Source: JAGNNV01 sp039932395
GTDB lineage: Bacteria > Acidobacteriota > Vicinamibacteria > Fen-336 > JAGNNV01
Reading direction: 5' to 3'
DNA length: 6,820 nt
Assembly (NCBI GenBank): GCA_039932395.1
Contig: JBDTQB010000250.1
Span: forward strand, 1 to 6,820
The notes beneath the pieces were generated by a model that saw nothing but the letters and a program-made list of their open reading frames with translations, was not told the DNA's origin and searched no databases. How positions within the stretch are numbered: the first letter of the stretch is position 1; every line of letters begins with the position of its first letter. Shown piece by piece: positions 1 through 5,529 of the stretch. The position numbers were made by a program, and so were the translations under genes.

Positions 1-2
1 GC

Positions 3-404
3 AAGATCCAGAACAATGTGAGCGTCTACGAAGGCGTCGAACTCGAAGACAACGTCTTCTGCGGACCGTCGATGGTCTTCACCAACGTCTTCAATCCTCG
101 CAGTGAAGTCGTTCGCAAGGACGAGTACCGGAAAACCCTGGTGAAGCGCGGCGCGTCCATCGGGGCGAACGCGACCGTGGTGTGCGGTTCGACCATTGGG
201 GAGTACGCGTTCATTGGCGCGGGCTCCGTGGTCACCCGCGACGTTCCGGCCTATGCGCTGGTGATGGGGAATCCGGCGCGGCGCACGGGTTGGATGTGTC
301 GTTGCGGCGAGAAGCTGCCGAAGACTGCGGTGGGTGAATCGGCGACCTGCTCCGTGTGCAACTCTTCTTACGACGTCGCGGCGGACCGGATCACTTCGAA
401 GTAG
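3..404 (+). CDS. WbpD/WlbB-like UDP-sugar N-acetyltransferase, 3' part only
   Basis: The reading frame is open from the left edge, so the start lies outside; 133 residues are visible. The repeating [IV]G-x-x pattern (for example ASIGAN, STIGEY, AFIGAG at about residues 51-74) is the hexapeptide left-handed beta-helix of acyl-CoA-dependent acetyltransferases. The blocks NNVSVYEGV, FCGPSMVFTNV and NPRSE at residues 4-35, and the GNPAR ending at about 89-93, are typical of the WbpD/WlbB group. That group acetylates the 3-amino group of UDP-2-acetamido-3-amino-glucuronate in the cytoplasm during O-antigen or other surface polysaccharide synthesis; the exact sugar here is inferred. The family is usually about 190 residues, so roughly the first third, which carries part of the active site, is missing from view. 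After the helix comes Cys99-x-Cys101 and Cys116-xx-Cys119, a zinc-ribbon-like tail. A GTG at position 18 is not the true start, because conserved residues continue upstream of it. The 3' end overlaps the convergent gene by 14 bp. Confidence 0.88.
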   Translation, partial: KIQNNVSVYEGVELEDNVFCGPSMVFTNVFNPRSEVVRKDEYRKTLVKRGASIGANATVVCGSTIGEYAFIGAGSVVTRDVPAYALVMGNPARRTGWMCRCGEKLPKTAVGESATCSVCNSSYDVAADRITSK

Positions 405-1470
405 GCGCGGGGCCGGGGCCCTCTTCGATCTCGAAGGAGAGCAGCAGCGTTCTCTGGATTCCGTTGAAGTTGTCGTCCGAGATCAGCAGGATTTGCGTCT
501 TCCCGTCGGCGTTGATGAACGACGTGATGCCTTCGAAGTTGTCGGCGATGAGCGGAGGTGTGAGTTCGCCGATCGCCTCACCCTGTAGCACCGCGCCGGG
601 CTTGATGGTCGCCGCCCTCACGCGCATCACCCGGGAACTCAGCTTGGTTGGGGCGAACACCGACCAGGAGCGCTCGAGGATCAGAAGATCGCCATTCGCG
701 AGGACGGTGGCGTCGGAGGGCTCGAAGCCCTCGGCACTTGGCTTCCATTCCAGGGTGGACCAGGTTTCGTTCTGGAGAAGAAACGCGACCAGATTCCCAT
801 CCGCAGATCTCATCTGCTCCGTGATCGCGAGGACCCGGCCATCCGGCCAGGTCGCGATGGATTCCAGCCCGCCGTTCGATGGTGCCTTCTTCAGCGCCTC
901 TGGGGTCTCGAACACTCTGGCGGTGCCCGTGAGTCCGGCATCGTAGGACCAGATTCGATGATTGCGTTCGAATCCGACCAGCACGCGGCCATCAGAGAGG
1001 CGCGCGATTGACTCGGAGTCGCCCCAGGCTTTGCCGGTGATCGCCTTTCCGTTGAGATCCGCGAGCGGCTCGAGTGTGGCCTTGTTCATCCCCTTCAGCC
1101 GGACGCCTTCCAGGGTGAGGTGGCCGGTAAATTTGTCGCCCTGATCGGAGATCGCCGTGACGAGAAATCCGTCCGTGGCCTTCTCCGCGATCAGACCCGA
1201 AAGGCCTCCGAATCCTTTGTCCTCCGAGGTCAGCCACAAGCCGCCCATGAAGCGCAAAAGTCCCGTCCGATCGACGTTTGCGTCTGCGGTGGAAAGAGGC
1301 ACGCTCAGAGCGGTCAGGGTAATCTCTCGTCGCGGAAGGGCCGCCGGCTGGGCGATGGCGAGTCCGATCGCTCCCAGCACGATCAAGCCGACGACCGCGT
1401 GTCCCCAGAGAGTCTTCAGCAGAAAACCTTGAATCTTCCACACGATGCCCGAACGGTCCCTGCTCTCCAT
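391..1470 (-). CDS. Esterase-like activity of phytase family protein, N-terminally membrane-anchored
   Basis: This 359-residue protein matches the PF13449 'esterase-like activity of phytase' pattern. Recurring strand-end motifs are spread along it: GGLSGL (88-92), DSESIA (151-156), GLESIA (201-206), EPSDATVL with a following GDLLILER (250-267), DNFEGI (310-315) and SDDNFN (331-336). These look like successive blades of a beta-propeller, and their acidic residues could bind a metal or phosphate group. Residues about 22-41 are a single hydrophobic segment after a short basic N-terminus. It is either a signal anchor or an uncleaved export signal, so the propeller should lie outside the cytoplasmic membrane. 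There is no lipobox cysteine. The family name comes from resemblance to a phytase-associated activity; members are mostly uncharacterised, so substrate and reaction are unknown. The ATG at 1470 gives a full-length N-terminus. An AGGG on the coding strand lies 10 bases upstream (1481-1484), which is a weak, slightly distant ribosome binding site. The gene is divergent from ctaA and its 3' end overlaps the acetyltransferase gene. Confidence 0.85.
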   Translation of the reverse strand: MESRDRSGIVWKIQGFLLKTLWGHAVVGLIVLGAIGLAIAQPAALPRREITLTALSVPLSTADANVDRTGLLRFMGGLWLTSEDKGFGGLSGLIAEKATDGFLVTAISDQGDKFTGHLTLEGVRLKGMNKATLEPLADLNGKAITGKAWGDSESIARLSDGRVLVGFERNHRIWSYDAGLTGTARVFETPEALKKAPSNGGLESIATWPDGRVLAITEQMRSADGNLVAFLLQNETWSTLEWKPSAEGFEPSDATVLANGDLLILERSWSVFAPTKLSSRVMRVRAATIKPGAVLQGEAIGELTPPLIADNFEGITSFINADGKTQILLISDDNFNGIQRTLLLSFEIEEGPGPAPTSK

Positions 1471-1480
1471 GCACCGTTGA

Positions 1481-1525
1481 CCCTACCGGATGGCGACTCG
1501 GCTTGTGAAATGGTGACGCCAGGAG
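1481..1525. promoter_or_regulatory. Short divergent gap between the phytase-like gene and ctaA
   Basis: Only 62 bp separate the two divergent start codons (1471-1532), so both promoters must lie here or inside the neighbouring coding regions. On the + strand a TTGACC at 1477-1482 resembles a -35 box, but nothing at the expected 16-18 bp spacing is a good -10 box; the nearest candidate, TGAAAT at 1506-1511, is 23 bp away. I therefore do not claim a specific promoter. The interval includes the AGGG upstream of the phytase-like gene and the AGGAG upstream of ctaA. Confidence 0.3.
1521..1525 (+). promoter_or_regulatory. Ribosome binding site that fixes the GTG start of ctaA
   Basis: AGGAG followed by a 7-base spacer and GTG at 1533. 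This is the clearest Shine-Dalgarno site in the window. It decides the start of ctaA, because no in-frame ATG lies near the conserved N-terminus. Confidence 0.75.
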
Positions 1526-1532
1526 TTCAAAA

Positions 1533-2480
1533 GTGAGAGCGAGTGAAGTGAAGCGAAGCCTGATCGGTCTCGCGAGATTCGTGCTCGGCTTCAACGTGCT
1601 CGTGATCCTCTGGGGCGCTCTGGTGAGAGCCACCGGTTCGGGTGCGGGCTGCGGAGCGCATTGGCCCACCTGCAATGGAACCGTCGTTCCGATGGATCCT
1701 TCGATCGGAACGTTGATCGAGTACACGCACCGCGCGACCAGCGGCCTGGCACTTCTCCTCGTCGCCTATCTCACGAAGAGCGTGTTCGCTGCGCGGGAAA
1801 AAGGCCACCTCGCTCGCTTCTGGGCGACCGCGTCGATGGTCCTGATCCTCAGCGAAGCCGCCATTGGCGCGGGCCTGGTTCTACTACAGCGCGTTGCCTA
1901 CGACCCGTCCCTCGCTCGCGGCGTCTGGATCTCCGGCCACCTGATCAATACGTTTCTGCTCCTGGCCGCGCTGACCGCCACCATGCGTTTCGCGGACGAG
2001 CCGATGCCTTCCGCAGCGGTCGGACTGCGGGGGACTTTGCGCGCATCCTTTCCTCTGGGCACTCAAGGTCCACTCATCGGTGTCGCGGCTCTGATGGTTC
2101 TCGCTACGGGCGTCTCCGGCGCCATCGCCGCGCTGGGCGATACGCTCTTCAAGGTCGACAGCCTTCACGCGGCCCTCGCGCAGGATCTCTCACCGTCGTC
2201 TCACTTGTTTGTACGACTGCGCGTCCTGCATCCGATCATCGCGATCCTCGGCGGTGCGTTGGTGATGCTGGTGGGCTATCGAGCCCGGACCTCGAGTTCA
2301 GACGACATCGTCATGCAGCAACGTGGATTGCGGCTCGCCGTCCTCGTTGCCTTCCAATGGAATCTGGGCCTCATCAACCTTGTGCTCCTGGCACCGACGT
2401 CGCTTCAGATCGCCCACCTCTTCGTGGCCGATCTGATCTGGATCCATCTGATTCTGGTCGCGACCGCTCGCGAGCGCTGA
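1533..2480 (+). CDS. ctaA: Heme A synthase (CtaA/COX15 family)
   Basis: This 315-residue polytopic protein oxidises the C8 methyl group of heme O to the formyl group of heme A in the cytoplasmic membrane, supplying aa3/caa3-type cytochrome oxidases. About eight hydrophobic segments form two similar four-helix halves. The four expected heme-ligand histidines are present: His66 (EYTHR), His136 (GHLINT), His233 (VLHP) and His295 (IAHLF). The conserved acidic residue just before the first is Glu63. The extracytoplasmic loop after helix 1 carries the RATGSGAGC...WPTC block with Cys40 and Cys47, the disulfide pair of the two-cysteine CtaA class known from Bacillus; classical alphaproteobacterial enzymes lack it. 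Length is normal for the family. The GTG start is set by AGGAG seven bases upstream. No ctaB or cytochrome oxidase subunit gene is beside it, so it seems to be separated from its pathway partners. It converges on the terC-like gene with a 12-bp gap. Confidence 0.93.
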   Translation: MRASEVKRSLIGLARFVLGFNVLVILWGALVRATGSGAGCGAHWPTCNGTVVPMDPSIGTLIEYTHRATSGLALLLVAYLTKSVFAAREKGHLARFWATASMVLILSEAAIGAGLVLLQRVAYDPSLARGVWISGHLINTFLLLAALTATMRFADEPMPSAAVGLRGTLRASFPLGTQGPLIGVAALMVLATGVSGAIAALGDTLFKVDSLHAALAQDLSPSSHLFVRLRVLHPIIAILGGALVMLVGYRARTSSSDDIVMQQRGLRLAVLVAFQWNLGLINLVLLAPTSLQIAHLFVADLIWIHLILVATARER

Positions 2481-2490
2481 TCGGCGAGCG
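2465..2490. terminator. GC-rich palindrome at the ctaA/terC convergent junction
   Basis: A perfect 12-bp palindrome, CGCTCG-CGAGCG, occupies 2465-2476 at the last codons of ctaA, and another CGAGCG arm follows at 2485-2490, so two alternative hairpins can form. Position between two convergent stop codons fits a bidirectional terminator. However, neither strand has a clear T-tract after the stem, so an intrinsic terminator is only a possibility. Part of the palindrome is coding sequence and could arise from arginine/glutamate codons alone. Confidence 0.22.
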
Positions 2491-2492
2491 AT

Positions 2493-3590
2493 TCAGGCGG
2501 CGTGAGCCGTCTTCTTCGCCGACATCAGCGACGCGATGACGCCGATCGCGAGAATGCCGAGCACGACCGCGAGCAGGTAGAGATTGAAGTTGTCGCCCAG
2601 GATCGACTTGAGCCAGGTGTGGATGAGCATCTTCACGCCCACCACCATCAGGATCACCGCGAGTGAGACCTTGAGGTAGCGGAACTGGTCGATCATCCCC
2701 GCGAGCGCGAAGTAGAGACTGCGCAGCCCGAGAATGGCGAAGACGTTGCTGGTGAAGACGAGAAACGGATCGGTGGTGATCGCGAAGATCGCGGGGATCG
2801 AATCGACGGCGAAGATCAGGTCGGTCACTTCAACCATGATGAGAGCGAGCAGGAGCGGCGTCGCCAGGAGCGCGCCCGCCTTCGCCTTGTCAACGACCGA
2901 GTCGATCTCGACCCTGCCACCGGGGATGGCCGCCTCATGCGATGCGTCCGAGCCCGCGCGAACGAAGAAGTGCTCGCCGTGGAAGCGCTCTGTGACCGGC
3001 ACGAGCTTGCGCGTCAACTTCACCACGACGTTCTCGTTCGGATCCGTCTCATCGGACTTCAGCAGCAGCATCTTGATTCCAGTGAGGATCAGGAACCCGC
3101 CGAAGATGTAGATGATCCATGAGAAGCGGGTGAGCAACTGCGCGCCCACCGCGATCATGACCCCGCGCATGAGGAGCGCGCCGAGGATGCCCCAGAAGAG
3201 CACACGGTGCTGATAGATCTGCGGGACCGCGAAGAACCCGAACAACATGGCGATGACGAAAATATTGTCGACCGCGAGCGACTTCTCGACCAGGTACCCG
3301 GTCACGTACTTCACCATCGCGTCCGAGCCGTCGTTGTAGATCTCGCCCACGCCTTCGATGATCTGGGGCGACGTGGTCATGCGGTCCGGCGTGAGGCCAA
3401 GGCCCATCCAGTGGTTTTCGTACCCCAAGTAGATGAAGCCGGAGAACGCGAGGCCGAGGGAGATCCAGAAAGCCGACCAGCCGAGCGCTTCCTTGACCGA
3501 GACGACGTGCGCCTTCCGATGGAAGACACCGAGGTCGAGAGCCAGCAGGACCAGAACGAGAACGATGAAGCCGACATACATCCAAAGCAT
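2493..3590 (-). CDS. TerC/Alx-family integral membrane protein (metal homeostasis)
   Basis: This 365-residue protein of the TerC family (PF03741) has about nine hydrophobic segments. The two family signatures sit within membrane helices: EKSLAVDN at 102-109 and EVTDLIFAVDSIPA at 254-267. The charged Glu/Asp residues in them are thought to form the ion path. Its overall plan (MLWMYVGF start, a GYENH loop, and PVTERFHGEHFFVR before the second signature) is closer to Escherichia coli Alx and the tellurium-resistance TerC group than to short TerC proteins. Alx-type members are linked to manganese export and metal loading of exported proteins; tellurite resistance cannot be assumed, since no other ter genes are present. 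The hydrophilic loop at about 178-238 is long and contains His204, His207 and His218 among acidic residues. No Shine-Dalgarno sequence is seen before the ATG at 3590, and a second Met at residue 4 is an alternative start. Upstream is an AT-rich probable promoter, without a recognisable yybP-ykoY manganese riboswitch. Confidence 0.92.
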   Translation of the reverse strand: MLWMYVGFIVLVLVLLALDLGVFHRKAHVVSVKEALGWSAFWISLGLAFSGFIYLGYENHWMGLGLTPDRMTTSPQIIEGVGEIYNDGSDAMVKYVTGYLVEKSLAVDNIFVIAMLFGFFAVPQIYQHRVLFWGILGALLMRGVMIAVGAQLLTRFSWIIYIFGGFLILTGIKMLLLKSDETDPNENVVVKLTRKLVPVTERFHGEHFFVRAGSDASHEAAIPGGRVEIDSVVDKAKAGALLATPLLLALIMVEVTDLIFAVDSIPAIFAITTDPFLVFTSNVFAILGLRSLYFALAGMIDQFRYLKVSLAVILMVVGVKMLIHTWLKSILGDNFNLYLLAVVLGILAIGVIASLMSAKKTAHAA

Positions 3591-3610
3591 GCCGGCAAGA
3601 CTAGGGGCGA

Positions 3611-3660
3611 AGGATTACATAGACAAATACATTGTTTGATCCATCAAGATAAGAAGTTCT
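3611..3660 (-). promoter_or_regulatory. AT-rich probable promoter/operator of the terC-like gene
   Basis: These 50 bases contain 15 G or C (30 %), far below the surroundings. Reading toward terC, TGTAAT at 3619-3614 matches the -10 consensus in five of six positions, but no good -35 box lies 16-18 bp upstream. Just upstream are two adjacent small dyads: ACAA-N5-TTGT at 3623-3635 and TTGAT-CC-ATCAA at 3636-3647. They sit where a repressor or activator would bind. The second resembles FNR/CRP-type half-sites but has a 2-base spacer instead of 4, so I do not assign a regulator. A transcript from this -10 would have a leader of only about 17 bases, in keeping with the missing ribosome binding site. 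Confidence 0.4.
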
Positions 3661-3704
3661 AATGGACCGACGCTGACGGCTGGCCCCGCCACGACCAGGT
3701 GGCC

Positions 3705-5450
3705 CTACGGCGCCGAGGCGGGTGGAACGCGACGTTTCGTCGCCTGCTCGAAGGCGAAGGCGAGTTCCAGCAGCTTCGGCTCACTGCACGCCATTCCGGT
3801 GAAGCTCACGCCAAACGGAGCGGGTTTCGGATCGAATCCCGCGGGAAATGCGTTTGCCGCGCTTCCACCGCCCGGACCGCCGGGCGTGTTGGGGACGAAG
3901 CCGAAGGGCACCATCACCGTGGGATAGCCGGGCTTGGCCGCGATACCCGCCCCCGAAGCCCCGGGGAAGAGCAACGCGTCGAGGTTGTGCTGCTTCATGA
4001 CGGCGTCAATGCCTTCCGTGCCCGCGAGGCGGATGTCCTTGGCGCGATCAGCCTGGTAACGCGAGCGATCCATCTGCACATCCATCTCGTCGGAGATGTC
4101 GAGCAGAGCCTGGCCGTACTTGATGGCGCCCGCCTTCTGATGGGCGACATTCCACTGTCGAAGCTCCGTGAGCGTCTTGACCGGCGCGTTGTCGCCCAGT
4201 GTCTTCAGCCAGGCGTTGAAGTCTCGTTTCATGCCGTACTTCAGAACCACCGAGCACTCCGCGTCCTTGCCCTTGGCGTTGTCGAGTCCGCCGCACGGGC
4301 TCCAGGTGAGGAAGCTGTTGGCCGCGTCCTTCGTGAGGATGCTCGGGATATCCGCGGGGTCCACGATCACCGCGCCCTGTTTCTTCAGGATCTCGATCGC
4401 TTCCGCCATCACCTTGGCCTGGTCCGGATTGAGGCCTCCGCGAGGCTCCTTCTGTCCAGGAACGGCGGTGCGGTCGTAGAACGATGCGCGAGGGACGCCG
4501 ATGCGTGCGCCCTTCAGCCCGTTTGGGTTCAGGAACTTCGTGTAGTCGCGGCCCGGAGCCGGTGTGCAGGTCTTGGTCGCGGGATCGTTCGGATCGGGTG
4601 CGGGACTTTCGAGCGCGCCGAACATCACCGCCACGTCGGTCACGGTACGTCCCATCGGCCCCGCGGTGTCCTGATCCGCGGTGATAGGAATGACGCCATA
4701 GCGACTGATGCGGCCAACCGTCGGCTTGATCGCGGCCAGCATGTTCTGGTTCGAAGGACTGAGGATCGACCCGGAGGTCTCGCTGCCAACGTTCGCGGCC
4801 CAGAAGTTCGCCGCGGTGCCGATGCCGGAACTTGAACCACCGGTGCTCAAGACGGGACGGCCGTCGAAGGTCGATTCGCGCGGATCGCGACGCGGATCGT
4901 AGGGATTCATGCCGTAGCCGGTGAGACCGTTGTAGTTCGCGGGCATACCGGACGCGACCCAGTTCGCAAGCTCGGTGAGGCCGGTCTTGGCGATGATGAT
5001 CGCGCCCGCATCGCGCAGGTTCTTCGTGAGGGTCGCTTCATAGGAAGGAGTGAATCCCGCGAAGGCCAAGGCACCACCGGTGGTCGGAAGGTGGGTGGTG
5101 AGCATGTTGTCCTTGAGCGCCACCGGAATACCGTGAAGCGGACCGCGGATCTTTCCCGCCGCGCGTTCCAGGTCGCACTCGTCCGCCTCCTTCAGCGCAT
5201 TCTTGTTTACGGAGATCACCGCGTTGAGCTGATCCTCGTACATCGCAATCCGGGTGAGGTACTGCGTGACGATCTCGCGTGACGTCGTTCGCTTCTGTTC
5301 GAGGGCGAGGCGCATCTCGGGGATGGTGGCTTCGACCACGCTGAAGGGTTTGGGCGGCGGTGGCGGCGCTGCTTTGGACTTCTGAGGAGCGGCGGTCAAC
5401 GTGGTTGCGGCGAGGAGGATGGCGGCGACCGAAGATAGAGAAGGCTTCAT
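3705..5450 (-). CDS. Secreted amidase (amidase signature family)
   Basis: This 581-residue protein of the amidase signature family (PF01425, relatives of GatA and fatty acid amide hydrolase) hydrolyses an amide bond; the substrate cannot be told from sequence. The Ser-cisSer-Lys machinery is visible: Lys113 in GIPVALKDN, the Gly-Gly-Ser-Ser-Ser-Gly block at 204-209 (cis-serine likely Ser206), and nucleophile Ser228 in SETSGSI. The gap from cis-serine to nucleophile is 22 residues by my count, two fewer than in fatty acid amide hydrolase (217 to 241). Residues 1-21 form a Sec-type signal peptide (Lys2, a hydrophobic core, then Ala-rich LTAA), followed by a Lys/Ala/Pro linker with five prolines at 29-33, so the enzyme is exported. 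Without neighbouring gatB or gatC and with a signal peptide, it is not the tRNA amidotransferase subunit. The ATG at 5450 is chosen because the signal peptide begins there. The same frame stays open to 5825, but that extension is low-complexity Arg/Ser/Thr sequence lying inside the opposite gene. Confidence 0.92.
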   Translation of the reverse strand: MKPSLSSVAAILLAATTLTAAPQKSKAAPPPPPKPFSVVEATIPEMRLALEQKRTTSREIVTQYLTRIAMYEDQLNAVISVNKNALKEADECDLERAAGKIRGPLHGIPVALKDNMLTTHLPTTGGALAFAGFTPSYEATLTKNLRDAGAIIIAKTGLTELANWVASGMPANYNGLTGYGMNPYDPRRDPRESTFDGRPVLSTGGSSSGIGTAANFWAANVGSETSGSILSPSNQNMLAAIKPTVGRISRYGVIPITADQDTAGPMGRTVTDVAVMFGALESPAPDPNDPATKTCTPAPGRDYTKFLNPNGLKGARIGVPRASFYDRTAVPGQKEPRGGLNPDQAKVMAEAIEILKKQGAVIVDPADIPSILTKDAANSFLTWSPCGGLDNAKGKDAECSVVLKYGMKRDFNAWLKTLGDNAPVKTLTELRQWNVAHQKAGAIKYGQALLDISDEMDVQMDRSRYQADRAKDIRLAGTEGIDAVMKQHNLDALLFPGASGAGIAAKPGYPTVMVPFGFVPNTPGGPGGGSAANAFPAGFDPKPAPFGVSFTGMACSEPKLLELAFAFEQATKRRVPPASAP

Positions 5451-5459
5451 ATGCGCCGG

Positions 5460-5465
5460 ATTGTA
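5460..5465 (-). promoter_or_regulatory. Possible -10 box just before the amidase start
   Basis: On the amidase strand TACAAT (five of six consensus bases) ends nine bases before the ATG at 5450. If used, the mRNA would begin almost at the start codon (leaderless or nearly so), which would agree with the absence of a Shine-Dalgarno sequence. No -35 match is seen at 16-18 bp, so this is weak. Confidence 0.25.
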
Positions 5466-5504
5466 GGACGAATCCGCGACGCGGGCTGGATCGCACCATC
5501 TCCC

Positions 5505-5520
5505 ATGGTCGGATATGGTC
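5505..5520 (+). repeat. Direct repeat ATGGTC with 10-bp period in the divergent gap
   Basis: ATGGTC occurs at 5505-5510 and again at 5515-5520, starts exactly 10 bp apart. An inverted copy of the first five bases, ACCAT, lies at 5495-5499. Three half-sites on one DNA face, between the amidase and the adenylating-enzyme starts (79-bp gap, 5451-5529), could be an operator. The arrangement is short enough to be chance. Confidence 0.3.
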
Positions 5521-5529
5521 CGTTGGATC

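Noticed and set aside
992..1726. Minus-strand frame of 244 codons spanning the phytase-like gene and the start of ctaA
   Set aside because: It is a shifted-frame shadow crossing the divergent promoter gap; the composition is Arg/Gly/Pro-rich with no domain.
1661..2539. Second + frame of 292 codons inside ctaA
   Set aside because: Arg/Ser/Pro-rich shifted frame of ctaA, with no hydrophobic pattern or motif; ctaA has all four heme-ligand histidines in its own frame.
3688..3703. Hairpin GCCAC-6-GTGGC right after the amidase stop codon as a terminator
   Set aside because: The stem is only 5 bp and no T-tract follows it on the amidase strand.
3591..3704. yybP-ykoY manganese riboswitch upstream of the terC-like gene
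   Set aside because: I looked because alx-type genes often have one, but saw no conserved GC-rich paired core; the gap is AT-rich and short. A covariance search would be decisive.
3699..4835. Long + strand open frame (378 codons) opposite the amidase gene
   Set aside because: It is rich in Arg/Ala/Gly/His without any recognisable domain and is the usual antisense shadow of a GC-rich gene; the amidase frame has full family motifs.
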